A stretch of 64,000 nucleotides of DNA from Rhynchopus sp. YZ270_cl-10. Lineage: Eukaryota > Euglenozoa > Diplonemea > Diplonemida > Diplonemidae. Below, one piece after another: positions 51,484 to 61,330 of the stretch. The stretch covers positions 1,550,001 through 1,614,000 of the forward strand of contig OZ037841.1 in the NCBI GenBank assembly GCA_964035575.1. Direction: 5' to 3'. Within the stretch, counting starts at the first letter, position 1; the number at the start of each line of letters is the position of its first letter. A model generated the notes under the pieces. That model was not told the DNA's origin. It ran no database searches and saw only the letters and a list, made by a program, of their open reading frames with translations. The position numbers were made by a program, and so were the translations under genes.

Positions 51484-52641
51484 ATGCAGCTGTATGTGCT
51501 GTACCGTGGGGAACAACACCCTTTCGAAGTCGATGAGAGTATGGGAGAAGACCCAATAGAATACGTGTGTAGTCAGGTGGCGGCTGCAGTGGGGATCGAA
51601 GCAGATACCTTCACATTGCTGTTCGATGGGGAACCTCTGCGCGACCGAGACGATATCATGCAACTGAGCGAGGACAACACGATCGAGATGACTCTGCGGG
51701 AGAGTCAATGCCCGACAATGGATCTCTCTTGGTCCAACGCCCTCAGCAACAGAGGGGATGGCTTCCTCGCGCACCACACTTGGTTGACCTCAATCACTCT
51801 TCCTCAAGAAAGCGACGTCGAGGATATAGGCAACGACTTCCTGTGGGGGTGCAGTGGGTTGACTACAATGGATCTTTCTGGTCTCAGCTCTGTCACCAAA
51901 ATAGGGCATGGCTTCCTCGTGGGGTGCACCTCATTGAGAACGATCACACTACCTCAAGGGAGAGCTGTCAGGGAGATAGGCGACAGCTTCCTGGAGGGGT
52001 GCAGTGGGTTGACTGCAATCAATCTTTCTAGTTTCAGCTCTGTCACGGAGATTGGCAACTCCTTCCTGTGGGGGTGCCATGGGTTGAGGACTATCGATCT
52101 CTCTGGTCTCAGCGCTGTCACGGAGATAGGCGACTACTTCCTGTCGGCGTGTTTTGAGTTGACGACAATCGATCTCACTGGTCTCAGCTCTGTCAGGAAC
52201 ATTGGCAACTACTTCCTCGCGGACTGCATCTATTCGACAACGATCACACTGCCTCGAGGGAGCGCTATCACGGATATACAGGACGACTTCCTGAAGGGGT
52301 GCTGGTGCTTGACGGAAATAGATCTCTCTAGTCTCAGCTCTGTCAGGAGCATAGGGGATCGCTTCCTCTCAGACTGCGACTCATTGACAACGATCACACT
52401 GCCTGAAGAGAGCGCTGTCACGGAGATAGGCAACGACTTCCTGAAGGGGTGCAGTGGGTTGACGACAATCGATCTCTCTGGCCTCAGCTCTGTCAGGAAC
52501 ATAGGGGATGGCTTCCTCTCGAACTGCACGCTGCCATCGAACGAAAGGAAAATAACAGTGAAGCTCACCGGCAGCAGCGACGTGGTGTCTGCGCGAGTGC
52601 TGTCGGGATTGGACGGAACGGACGTTGTGAGCTGGCCCTAA
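51484..52641 (+). CDS. Ubiquitin-fold plus BspA-like leucine-rich-repeat protein, copy 1
   Basis: 385 residues. Residues 1-75 form a ubiquitin-like beta-grasp fold (MQLYVLYRGEQHPFEV, FTLLFDGEPLRDRDDIMQLS, TIEMTL) without a C-terminal diglycine, so it is not a conjugated modifier. The rest is a run of 23-24-residue leucine-rich repeats of the form LTTIDLSGLSSVTEIGDxFLxGC. This type, related to bacterial BspA and Trichomonas/kinetoplastid surface repeats, usually mediates protein or surface contacts. No signal peptide or membrane helix is present, so the product is probably cytosolic. The repeats are strongly conserved at DNA level, implying recent homogenisation. A second gene of the same design is at 59710. 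Role unknown; a ubiquitin-fold adaptor that selects partners through the LRR is one possibility. Confidence 0.88.
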   Translation: MQLYVLYRGEQHPFEVDESMGEDPIEYVCSQVAAAVGIEADTFTLLFDGEPLRDRDDIMQLSEDNTIEMTLRESQCPTMDLSWSNALSNRGDGFLAHHTWLTSITLPQESDVEDIGNDFLWGCSGLTTMDLSGLSSVTKIGHGFLVGCTSLRTITLPQGRAVREIGDSFLEGCSGLTAINLSSFSSVTEIGNSFLWGCHGLRTIDLSGLSAVTEIGDYFLSACFELTTIDLTGLSSVRNIGNYFLADCIYSTTITLPRGSAITDIQDDFLKGCWCLTEIDLSSLSSVRSIGDRFLSDCDSLTTITLPEESAVTEIGNDFLKGCSGLTTIDLSGLSSVRNIGDGFLSNCTLPSNERKITVKLTGSSDVVSARVLSGLDGTDVVSWP

Positions 52642-52900
52642 TTCCCAATAAAGACACGATCGGCAACAAAATGAGGCTGCAGTTGGGTTGTGAGTTGCTT
52701 CAGCAGGTACAGCTGTGTGATGTTGTTGTGTCTCTGATATTGAACGGGCAGGGGAAGGGAAGGGAAAGGAAGGGTGACATAGGGTGTTGGGTGGGTCATG
52801 TGTCGATACAACACGAAAAAACCAACACTGTGTCCTGAGTTTTTGTCCGCAGGAGCGGTAGAGAATTTTTTACTTTACTAAATAAATCGAGCAAAATATA

Positions 52901-53003
52901 CAGTCATCCAACAAAGGTTGGTGGGTAAAAACGTTGGTGGATTTGGGGGATCGAAAAAATTTGGTGGGTTTTTACCCCACCAACCTTTGTTGTTGGATGA
53001 CTG
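52901..53003. mobile_element. Tc1/mariner-type MITE (103 bp)
   Basis: Begins CAGTCATCCAACAAAGGTTG and ends CAACCTTTGTTGTTGGATGACTG-like, near-perfect inverted repeats covering about 35 bases on each side. It is flanked by TA on both sides (52899-52900 and 53004-53005), the target duplication of Tc1/mariner elements, whose ends commonly start CAGT. Too small to code. Confidence 0.85.
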
Positions 53004-53170
53004 TATTTGTGAACTCAGCGATGCCGGTTGTTCGTGTTTTCTTTTGGGATTCGTTAAGGATTTGCACGGGAAAACCACCCTTACGTAGTGTCTCTTCTCT
53101 CTCTATGGGTTTAGGGTTTTAGTCGCTCAACAAATCTGATCGATTTTTCTTGCGTGTAGATGGTTAGTAC

Positions 53171-53340
53171 CAGGGTTTCCGCCAGGGCTAAAAATCAAAA
53201 AAAAAAAAAACTTAGCGCAATCCTGGGATTTTGAAAAAAACCCCGGAAAAAACGTGGGCCACTTAGCCCACCAAAAATGGGCTAACTTTGGGTGGGTTTT
53301 AGCCCAATTTGGGCTGAGTACCCCAACTCGAAACCCAAAG
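53171..53340 (+). mobile_element. Single-ended fragment of the CAGGGTTTCCGCC element family
   Basis: CAGGGTTTCCGCCAGGGCT matches the reverse-complemented right end of the element at 34168-35066. No partner end is present; similarity stops near the border of the methyltransferase duplication. A short inverted motif TTAGCCCA/TGGGCTAA occurs inside. Confidence 0.5.
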
Positions 53341-53343
53341 TCA

Positions 53344-53615
53344 CAGCGGACATCGCATTTCTTGCTGAGACGCTTGGCCTGGAGGTCCTCAACTTAGACT
53401 ACCACTGTGCAGAGACTACAAACCGCAAGACCAAAGTCACCATCAGAAAGGTCTTTGTCAACGCCGTTCTGCAAAAGCCTATGTGAGAAGAGGGTGTTCG
53501 GAGGGAACATGGCAAAACTCTGGCCAGAGTGAGAGGAGGTGGAAAAACCCTGGGTTCCTCGATTAGTGCAAAGGAAATGGTCTCTGCCCGAGTGAAGATG
53601 CGCCACAATTTTGGC
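53344..53615 (+). pseudogene. Duplicated 3' end of the methyltransferase gene
   Basis: From ACAGCGGACATCGCATTTC onward this segment repeats 50910-51054 (last 47 codons plus stop) with only two base changes, then continues through the 3' flank with larger gaps. It lacks the 5' three quarters of the gene, including the SAM-binding motif, so it cannot code for an enzyme. The high identity shows a recent local duplication about 2.4 kb downstream of its source, in direct orientation, with the ubiquitin-LRR gene between the copies. Confidence 0.92.
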
Positions 53616-53822
53616 CAAAAACAAAAAAGCAATAGTACATTCTTAAAGACCACCAAAACAAAAAGAGCACAAAGCAAAAACAACAACTTTCATTCAAACC
53701 CGAGTAACAACATACTTGTTCAAGTTAAAACCACGTTTCATTTTTCACTTCAGAACATAACCACCCTCTCCACAACCTGTACCCCACGCACCCTTCCCAG
53801 ATTCAACACGCAAACCACAACA

Positions 53823-56657
53823 ATGCGTGCCTTCCTTTGCACTCTTGCATTTGCCGCTGTGCACTGTGCAACGCATGATTGCGGGGCGTTCATTTTACAC
53901 ACGACCGGTTCCGTATGCCCAAGCGGACACGAACTTGCGAGTCGCGACTACGTCGATGGGTGCATTCTTGACATTTGCAACGCGGTTGATGCGTATAATA
54001 CGTGGTCCTTTGTCAAGTTGGCAGAACTGGAGCAAGCAATTACTGGCAGAGGGTACAGTCCAACTTGTGGACCTCAGCAACGACTTGATCCTAATTTTGG
54101 GGCTGCACTGTGCACACCCTTGCCTACACCTTCTCCACCTACGCCAGCACCACCGACTCCTGCGCCCCCAACACCGTCACCGCCAACTCCATCGCCACCC
54201 ACACCATCACCACCTACGCCAGCGCCACCGACTCCTGCACCCCCAACACCGTCGCCACCGACACCAGCGCCTGCAACACCGTCACCGCCAACTCCATCGC
54301 CACCCACACCTTCTCCACCTACGCCAGCGCCACCGACTCCTGCACCCCCAACACCGTCGCCACCGACACCAGCGCCTGCAACACCGTCACCGCCAACTCC
54401 ATCGCCACCCACACCTTCTCCACCTACGCCAGCACCACCGACTCCTGCGCCCCCAACACCGTCACCGCCAACTCCATCGCCACCCACACCATCACCACCT
54501 ACGCCAGCGCCACCGACTCCTGCACCCCCAACACCGTCGCCACCGACACCAGCGCCTGCAACACCGTCACCGCCAACTCCATCGCCACCCACACCTTCTC
54601 CACCTACGCCAGCGCCACCGACTCCTGCACCCCCAACACCGTCACCACCGACACCAGCGCCTGCAACACTTTCACCGCCCACACCTTCTCCACCCACACC
54701 ATCACCACCTACGCCAGCACCACCGACTCCTGCTCCCCCAACACCGTCACCGCCTACACCTGCGCCACAAACCCCTGCACCTGTAACACCCTCTCCCCGA
54801 ACCCCATCACCACCGACACCTTCTCCACCTACTCCTTCACCAGCCACACCTGCACCACTAACTCCGTCGCCACCCACTCCATCTCCACCAACACCTTCGC
54901 CGCGGACTCCCGCACCCCCGACACCATCACCAGTCACCCCTGCACCTGCAACGCCTTCGCCACCGTCGGCAGTACCAACAGCTGTGCCCACCGCAGTGCC
55001 AACTGCCATGCCAACTGCAGTGCCAACAGCTGAACCTACTGCGCTACCGACTGCTTTGCCAACAGCTGAACCCACAGCAATCCCAACTGCAGCACCTACA
55101 GCTGTGCCAACAGCAACTCCAACAACACCGGCACCACCAACATCAGCACCTCACACTGCCACACCACCGACAGTGCCACCTGCAACACCAGCACCAACAG
55201 AGACAACACCAGCACCGCTGCTGCGAGACACACCGACAAGCGGTATCAAAGCGTCTGTGAAGGAAGACCTGAAGAAGGCGAACACGGCTGCTGGTGCTGC
55301 TGCAGTTCTGGGTGGTGGTGCAGGGAATGTAGGGAAGTTGGCTGTGCTGAACAGCTTTGGCTGTCAAATGGACGACGTGGATGTGGGTGACGAGCCACTG
55401 GACTGGGAGTTCCACCCGACAACGATGTCACTTGGGAGTGCAGTTGGGCGGTACAAGCTTGCGGCGATGGTGATGAACCCTGTGGTTGTGGTGTGTATTG
55501 GGCTGCTGGTGCTGTGTGCAGCTGCAGTTATGCAAGCAACACAGGGGTACGGACGTGAGAAGGCCATCAGTGTGACACGGTTTCCTGGGATACTGTACAT
55601 CCCATACCTGTTCTTGCTGCAGGGGACAAGCCTTGTGGCGGCACAGGTTGTGTTTGACCCTTCACGCTACCCAACAATGGTTGCAGTGCTTTCGTACGTG
55701 ACACTGGCACTGTGTCTGCTGTCGCCTGTGCTGCTGTACACCAATGTGCTGCGCCATGTGAAGAGAGAGGCGGAGCTCTTTCCAGACCCTGCGATTGTGG
55801 GGAACCCAGCGACAGGCGAGCCTGGGAAGCGTGCGAACAGTGCTGTGTACAAGTTTGCGTTTGGGACAGACATCTGGGTGTCACGACAGAGCTACTTTGC
55901 AGAGAAGTACGGGAACTGCTTTGAGAGCGTGAAGCCGACGTGTCTGTGGTACATCCTGTGTGAGCTTGCGGTGATTCTGTGTCTGTCGCTGTTGTCTGGA
56001 TGGAAGCCTTCCTCTGTTACGTCTTGCAACATACGTAACATCTTCATCACGATTCTGCTGGTGCTGTTCTTTGTTGCAACAGTTGTCAAACGTCCGTTCT
56101 TGTCTGCGATGGACAACTTGATTGCTGTTGTGCTGAGCCTATTGCTTGCGTCTGCAGTGTTGGGGGTGACGATAGCTATTGCGGCAGAGTCATCTAAGGA
56201 CAGTGCACTGTACGCAATCAGCAGTGTGTGTCTCTTGGTCTCTGCACTGATGGTGATGGTTAAGTGTTTGTGGGACTTTGGGATCTACGTCATGGATTTG
56301 CTGATCTCACGTCGCAGTGGTGCACGTGAACAGGCGAGGTCTCAGGACACAGTGCTGAAGAATGATTTTGAGCTGGAGCTCGCACTGAGCCCTCAGAATT
56401 CGGACCCTCTTTCGGATTTGCCATATTCTGCTCAGACATGTGTCCAGCCTTCGTCTGCTCTGATGGAGCACGCCGAGGCGTCTTACACGCCATCGTTTCC
56501 TGAGGCCTCACAGAAGCAACACGACGTAGTCATCTCGAAGAGTTCTACGCTGAACTCCTCCAGGCGTGATGTGCTGCCTTTGTCTGTTGCTGAACGTTCC
56601 TCAGCGCTCTTCCCCGTAGACGACTCTTCTCGATGGAACACGTCTATGCGAGTGTAG
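53823..56657 (+). CDS. Secreted-end Pro/Thr-repeat protein with polytopic C terminus
   Basis: 944 residues. A signal peptide (about 1-16) precedes a small Cys-containing domain (17-95). A roughly 365-residue spacer of [14 protein letters not shown] repeats follows (95-395), changing to [16 protein letters not shown] units (395-460). A hydrophilic linker leads to a polytopic region (about 546-830) with at least six hydrophobic helices and a conserved-looking stretch [20 protein letters not shown]. The cytosolic tail is Ser-rich. The repeat region is probably rigid, O-glycosylated and extracellular, holding the Cys domain away from the cell. I associate this design with large surface-protein families of free-living kinetoplastids; no function is established. 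The ATG at 53823 starts a good signal peptide; earlier open codons derive from the duplicated segment. Confidence 0.85.
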   Translation: MRAFLCTLAFAAVHCATHDCGAFILHTTGSVCPSGHELASRDYVDGCILDICNAVDAYNTWSFVKLAELEQAITGRGYSPTCGPQQRLDPNFGAALCTPLPTPSPPTPAPPTPAPPTPSPPTPSPPTPSPPTPAPPTPAPPTPSPPTPAPATPSPPTPSPPTPSPPTPAPPTPAPPTPSPPTPAPATPSPPTPSPPTPSPPTPAPPTPAPPTPSPPTPSPPTPSPPTPAPPTPAPPTPSPPTPAPATPSPPTPSPPTPSPPTPAPPTPAPPTPSPPTPAPATLSPPTPSPPTPSPPTPAPPTPAPPTPSPPTPAPQTPAPVTPSPRTPSPPTPSPPTPSPATPAPLTPSPPTPSPPTPSPRTPAPPTPSPVTPAPATPSPPSAVPTAVPTAVPTAMPTAVPTAEPTALPTALPTAEPTAIPTAAPTAVPTATPTTPAPPTSAPHTATPPTVPPATPAPTETTPAPLLRDTPTSGIKASVKEDLKKANTAAGAAAVLGGGAGNVGKLAVLNSFGCQMDDVDVGDEPLDWEFHPTTMSLGSAVGRYKLAAMVMNPVVVVCIGLLVLCAAAVMQATQGYGREKAISVTRFPGILYIPYLFLLQGTSLVAAQVVFDPSRYPTMVAVLSYVTLALCLLSPVLLYTNVLRHVKREAELFPDPAIVGNPATGEPGKRANSAVYKFAFGTDIWVSRQSYFAEKYGNCFESVKPTCLWYILCELAVILCLSLLSGWKPSSVTSCNIRNIFITILLVLFFVATVVKRPFLSAMDNLIAVVLSLLLASAVLGVTIAIAAESSKDSALYAISSVCLLVSALMVMVKCLWDFGIYVMDLLISRRSGAREQARSQDTVLKNDFELELALSPQNSDPLSDLPYSAQTCVQPSSALMEHAEASYTPSFPEASQKQHDVVISKSSTLNSSRRDVLPLSVAERSSALFPVDDSSRWNTSMRV
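54117..55200 (+). repeat. Coding repeats for Pro-Thr units with 105-base higher-order period
   Basis: 15-base PPTPx units grouped in blocks of about 105 bases (35 residues, including the marker PAPATP) repeat several times between about 54150 and 54700 with very few changes. Past 54960 a PTAVPTA type repeat takes over. The opposite strand reads as a long GVGGDGVGG frame, an artefact of the repeat. Confidence 0.9.
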
Positions 56658-58215
56658 TTGTGGCAAATTTTTACGTGTCTCGCTTGCGAAAAGCATGTAC
56701 TGTTAAGTTAGCGGGAACAGCACATTCATTGTCTTTTTGTCTTTTTGTCTTTTTTTTTTTTTTTTAAATTACTCAGGCAGCATTCGTTAGTTACTGGGAA
56801 GATCAATCAGAGCAGCCCTTACAGGCGCGTTGCCGAAGTGCGCCCGACAGAGGTGTGAGTGAGAGTCACACTTGGTGTGGGGTTTTGGTTAATATTCTCA
56901 TCATTGGAAAGAGCCTCAGGGAAGTGTCCTGGCGGCGGTGGTGTCTGTACTTTCCCCTTGCCTACTAGACGAGTAATAGGCCGGCACCTAGGTGTAGCCA
57001 TCCCAGCACTTTTTACCTCGGGCCAAGACCTTCACAGTCTTTTTTTGTTCCGAGTTTGTTTGTTTTTATATTGCCGTGCACTGCTTGTTTATACAACATC
57101 TTCAAACCAACAAAACCAATCCCCCTGGACTCAATCACAAAGGCGTCGGGCTGCCATTTGTTCCAAGTGGCACTCCATGTCGTTGTGCAAATGCTTTCAA
57201 AAAAGAGAAAGTAAATCATCTCATTTATTTCTGATCTCATTTTCTATCCAGAGCCTTTGGCGTTATGCGCTGGAGACAGTTGGCCATTAGTATATTTTCC
57301 TTAAGCAGTGTACACGTTTCCCTTCCACACCCACACCCCACCCCTGTCCTGTTCCAGCTTCTGCTCCTTGGCAGTGCTGGATCATTCTGATCGTTGTCCA
57401 GTGAGCAGTGTGGCCTCTGTTTGTGCCTGTTCTGCGTGATTCTTTTTTAGAGGCACGGTCATGTTTCAAGGATTTTTTTTATGTGACGCGTTGTGAAAAC
57501 GTTTTATGTTCGTAACTGGCTAAAAAGCGAGTGAAATTATATTGGCGTTATTTCACAAATTGTATTAGGGCGACCGGGAGAATGTCCTGGGATTTTAGGG
57601 TTTATTTTTGTGAAATGCCGAGGTCGGGTGAGTCCCCCAAAAATTTTGTTTGGAAACAGTTTCCAAACAAAATTTTTTAGGGGACTCACCCGTCCTCGGA
57701 AACCGCTAAAACCGGTGTTACCTCCCGACTCCCCTGGAAATGCAAGCTGGTGTCCGAGCGCATATCACATTTTTGCACGTCACGACACGCCATACATTGC
57801 ATCGCAAAATATGCAAAAAAGAACGAACTATCATTATTTCTCTTTGTTTTCTGTGTTCTGCGGCACTCTTTCTACTGCTAATAGAACGTTTTGCAAGAAA
57901 ATTATCGCATTTAGATGTGTGCACGAGTCACCTTCATCTTTCGATTATTTTGTTGTTACTAAGCTCGTAAATAGATCCCCCACCCCCACCACCTCTCTTT
58001 TTTTCCACATGTTCCTCTTATCTTAGTTGTAACTGTAGTCCCTATCTAAAAACATTCCTCCAATGGATATCACCGGCTGGCTTTTCCGGTGTGTCCACAC
58101 CGGCACAATAAAGTAGCCTGCTTTCAACTTCTCTGTTCTTTTTAAATTCCCGCACAACCACACAGATCTTCTCTCCCCACAGCTTCCCCCACTCTTCTTA
58201 CCCAACACCCTTCTC
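56658..58215. other. Spacer of 1.6 kb with one long hairpin
   Basis: T-rich, no gene seen. It holds the inverted repeat at 57618-57699. The last 120 bases before the next gene are C/T-rich, and about 58107-58140 (AGTAGCCTGCTTTCAACTTC then TCTG) resembles the family A 3' end. Confidence 0.55.
57618..57699. repeat. 82-base inverted repeat (hairpin)
   Basis: Arms of about 40 bases (CCGAGGTCGGGTGAGTCCCC... and ...GGGGACTCACCCGTCCTCGG) meet at a single central base, with near-perfect pairing. Weaker inverted similarity (CCGGGAG/CTCCCG and GGGATTTTAG-like blocks) extends about 45 bases further out. It may be a MITE without recognisable target duplication. Confidence 0.8.
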
Positions 58216-59280
58216 ATGGAAACCCTTTCCCCCAAGCGAGCGAAGCGCATCTCCTTTGTCTCTGAATGCACCGCACCAAGCACCCCTGTTGCTGCTGTGT
58301 TCTCTGGGGAGCTTTTGAAGGGACGGCGTCTGATTGCTGCACAGGATGTCGACGTCATTCTCGCGCAGCTGCACTCACGCGACAGCGACGACGAGGCCGC
58401 ACAACGACGTGCCGAGGGCGCACTCCTTGCCACCTCCACGACACCCACACCGTTCTCTGAGGACGAACTCCGCCCCCTAGCCTCGCACGCCGCCATACGC
58501 AACCTTGCGACGCTCATTCCTGACATCTACCCAGAACGCACAGAAACACCTCCACCCCACGAGGAAGAGTCTGCAGCACCAGACTTCTTCACGCCCACTG
58601 CAGTGGAAGACGTGTTTGCACAGCTTTCTGACCTCGGACGCGGTGTCGCCCTAGCCAAAGGGGGGCGGCCTGCAGGGAACAACACACCAGCCGCACCTCC
58701 TGCAGAGACAACAAAGCGACGAAGTGAAGTAGCCGAGACACGCACCTTCGCTGGCGTAGCCCTGCCGCTTCCCCCGCAAGACGTGGCAAGGCTGCATGAA
58801 CTGACTGGAGGGAACGAAGTCTCCGAGGAATACTATGAAAACGAAGAGCGTCTCGCATTCGAAGCATGGGAGAAGGACCGTGCGCAGAGGACGCAGTCGG
58901 TGCCGCTGCCGAATCGGCTGTTCTTGGATTCGGACATCCTAGCGTATCCGAACCTGCGTGATGCGGAGGGTGGCTGTGGTGTGCCGTGGTCCGATCCGCC
59001 CAAAGCAATGTCAGTCTCGGAGGGCGGGTTTGACTGGGCCTCGCGCCGTCTCGTGCAAGGTGCGCACGAAAGCACGGAACACTTCTCAGCAGAGGCGGAT
59101 AACTACTACAGCATGCACACACGACTGGCTGTGCTCGATGCGCGTGCAGAGCACCGCAAGATGGACCTCGAGAGGCGTGCCCGCCAGTGCCACTACAAAC
59201 ACAAGGCAGGGGACAACAGTGTGCCCTACCGTGCAACAGTCGGACGTCACGTCTTTGAGTATGAAGAGCTCGGGGTATGA
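58216..59280 (+). CDS. Conserved-looking hydrophilic protein, function unknown
   Basis: 354 residues, one exon, no membrane segment or signal peptide. The N-terminal half is Ala/Pro/Ser/Thr-rich and likely disordered. The C-terminal third (about 215-354: acidic EEYYENEERLAFEAWEKD, NRLFLDSDILAYPN, FDWASRRLVQGAHESTEHF and a His/Arg-rich helix) looks ordered and is rich in aromatic residues. No family recognised. The last codons GGG GTA TGA overlap a GTATGA donor-like sequence; splicing to the AG at 59420 would only add one Arg and a stop, so I keep the plain stop. The ATG at 58216 follows a pyrimidine-rich leader. Confidence 0.72.
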   Translation: METLSPKRAKRISFVSECTAPSTPVAAVFSGELLKGRRLIAAQDVDVILAQLHSRDSDDEAAQRRAEGALLATSTTPTPFSEDELRPLASHAAIRNLATLIPDIYPERTETPPPHEEESAAPDFFTPTAVEDVFAQLSDLGRGVALAKGGRPAGNNTPAAPPAETTKRRSEVAETRTFAGVALPLPPQDVARLHELTGGNEVSEEYYENEERLAFEAWEKDRAQRTQSVPLPNRLFLDSDILAYPNLRDAEGGCGVPWSDPPKAMSVSEGGFDWASRRLVQGAHESTEHFSAEADNYYSMHTRLAVLDARAEHRKMDLERRARQCHYKHKAGDNSVPYRATVGRHVFEYEELGV

Positions 59281-59709
59281 GAGGGAAGGTGTTTTGAAAC
59301 CAAGTTGTGGGGGTAATTCCTGTGCGGAATATTTCCTCGAGAAAGGGAGGGGGTGTGTTGTTGTGTTGCGCCGGGCGTGGCGAGCTTCGTTTTCTTGGAT
59401 GGTCTGCTGTCTTGTTGCAGAGGTGAACAGCGATGCGCAGACTGTCTTTGCAGCTACTAAGGGATTTTTGAGTTTAACGAAGGTTTTCCCCCCACCCGTG
59501 CTTGTTGGCCCCTTGAAGATGAGATGGGGGTGGGGAGGGGGCTGTTCGTTTGTGGTGTTCACACATCACTGTCGGATAAGGGGTAGGGCGGGATGCAAGA
59601 ATTAAATAAGTGCCACTTCACCCATTGCACCGAAATTTCAACACAAAACTTTTACACTTTTTATTTTTTTTCTATTTTCAATATTTCGATACCAACAGGA
59701 CACAAAAAA
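59281..59709. other. Short spacer with a strong candidate acceptor
   Basis: A T/C-rich run (59650-59680) leads to ACCAACAG with AG at 59697-59698, 11 bases before the next ATG. Nothing else recognised. Confidence 0.55.
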
Positions 59710-60738
59710 ATGTATATTACGGTGCAGTCCTTTGATGGGGAGCAGTACGTCGTTGAGGTGTGTGAGGGTGACACGGTGGTGGACCTGCGCAAAAAGGCGG
59801 CAGCAGCAACGGGACTGGGCGAAGGCAACTTCCTGATGGGCTTCGGGGGGAGGGACGACGTCGAGGACATCACGCAGCTGAGTTGTGGGGACACAGTCGT
59901 CCTCGCGTCATCGAAGAAGCACGCTGCCATCGTGGCGCTCGCTGCCCTGGGTGTAACGGACGTCTCAACGGAGGCCCTGGCAGCGAGACGTGGCTGTGAC
60001 ACAACCGCATACTTGATCCTGCAGGCGGACGCCCTCATTGCCATCCCTAACGACACCCTCATCAAATCGTCTCTCACCGAGCTGGACCTCAGTGGTGCGC
60101 CGCAGTTGCAAGAAATTGGGAGTAGGTTCATGTACCTCTCTACCCAGCTGACAACAGTCGACTTATCTGGACTGACCAACGTCACAAAGATTGGTCGGAG
60201 CTTTCTGAACTGCGACTCGTTGACAACGATTGATCTGTCCGGGCTGCGTAGCGTCACGCACATCATGGGAGGCTTTCTAGCGAACTGCAGGTTGCTGACG
60301 GATCTTGACTTATCAGGGTTGGAGAGGGTAGTGCATATAGGCGAGTTTTTTCTTTCGAGCTGCTCAGGATTAACGGGGCTGGACTTTTCGAGATTGAGAA
60401 GCGTGCGGCAGGTGGATACTCGCTTTCTTGCGTACTGCTCGGGGTTGACGACACTTAACCTTTCTGGGTTGCGCAATGTGGGCACGTTGCAGTTCTTTCT
60501 CTCAGATTGCGTGAGCCTAGCGCACCTCGATCTCTCAGAGCTTCGTGGCGTCACCAGAATAGGCGTGGGCTTTCTCGAGGGCTGCACCGGGTTGAAAACC
60601 CTCAACCTGTCTGGGTTCCGCAATGTCGCCAGAATTGGTGATGGGTTTCTTGACAACTGCAGCGCGTTGGAAGAGATAGACTGCTCCGAGTGCAGCGAGA
60701 AGGTGTTGGACACAGTGCCCACAGGTCTGGTCAAATAG
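59710..60738 (+). CDS. Ubiquitin-fold plus BspA-like leucine-rich-repeat protein, copy 2
   Basis: 342 residues with the same plan as the gene at 51484: a beta-grasp N terminus (MYITVQSFDGEQYVVEV, DDVEDITQLSCGDTVVL; 1-70), then a longer helical linker (75-130) absent from copy 1, then about nine leucine-rich repeats (DLSGLRSVTHIMGGFLANC type). The N-terminal domains differ in most positions while the repeat units stay alike, so this is an old paralogue. The ATG at 59710 is 11 bases after a candidate acceptor. No signal peptide; presumably cytosolic. The C terminus ends in a Cys-containing partial repeat (IDCSECSEKVLDTVP). Confidence 0.88.
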   Translation: MYITVQSFDGEQYVVEVCEGDTVVDLRKKAAAATGLGEGNFLMGFGGRDDVEDITQLSCGDTVVLASSKKHAAIVALAALGVTDVSTEALAARRGCDTTAYLILQADALIAIPNDTLIKSSLTELDLSGAPQLQEIGSRFMYLSTQLTTVDLSGLTNVTKIGRSFLNCDSLTTIDLSGLRSVTHIMGGFLANCRLLTDLDLSGLERVVHIGEFFLSSCSGLTGLDFSRLRSVRQVDTRFLAYCSGLTTLNLSGLRNVGTLQFFLSDCVSLAHLDLSELRGVTRIGVGFLEGCTGLKTLNLSGFRNVARIGDGFLDNCSALEEIDCSECSEKVLDTVPTGLVK

Positions 60739-61330
60739 GAACAGAGCAGCTAGGGTTCGTTGTGGTTTATGTGCTTCCAGCTCCCTGCACCTGGCATGAG
60801 GACTTCAACCCCACCACGACGTTCAATGCGAGATGTACTACACAAGGTGACCTGCGTGGAAGTTGCCGGCGACTTCGGATTGCGTACGAAATGCCTGCTC
60901 GGCAGACGTCCTCTCTATGTGAGCGTGCTCGTGCCGTTCGGAAGCTGATCAGATGCCCGAACCAACGTACCGAAACGTGTGAGCCCTCCCCTATTAGCCT
61001 GCAAGTCAACCCGCAAGAACCACGTTCATTTACTTTGTTCTTAATGGGTAGTGACACATCTTTTCAGGCTAGACTGAAACACCGACGCAAATGGACTAAA
61101 GCGAGCTTCGTCTGCATTGCAGGGATTTTGTCTTTGAGGGGCATCTTTCCCCATCTCCGCACTTCGGAAAGTTTTTCTTTTTTCTTGTTTCATTTTTATG
61201 CAACAGCCCTCCCCTTTTCTTGAATTCTTTTCCTTTTTTCTCCATCCCAAAACTCACCGACATTTCCCCAGGAGATTTAGTTTTGTTTTCCCCTCCTCCC
61301 TCCCCTGCTCTGGACCAAACACACTTCATC
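60739..61330. other. Spacer with a possible gene remnant
   Basis: Sequence at 60770-60950 has coding-like composition; one frame reads MRDVLHKVTCVEVAGDFGLR and onward for 40 residues to a stop at 60948. No start context or relative recognised; perhaps the end of a decayed gene. The remainder is T-rich leader. Confidence 0.35.

Larger units (their letters stand above)
52642..53822. other. Spacer with a MITE, a partial element and a gene-end duplication
   Basis: Holds a 103-bp mariner-type MITE (52901-53003), one end of the CAGGGTTTCCGCC element family (from 53171), and the duplicated methyltransferase end (53344-53615). No functional gene. Confidence 0.65.

Noticed and set aside
54074-55075. 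333-codon minus-strand GVGGDGVGG frame
   Set aside because: Complement of the Pro-Thr repeats of the + strand membrane protein; GC-rich repeats without stops on either strand.
59269-59420. GTATGA at the end of the 58216 gene as a splice donor
   Set aside because: Joining to the next pyrimidine-AG gives one residue and a stop; the plain stop codon is simpler.
59661-60734. 357-codon minus-strand frame opposite the second ubiquitin-LRR gene
   Set aside because: Antisense of leucine-rich repeats with biased codon use; no independent motif.
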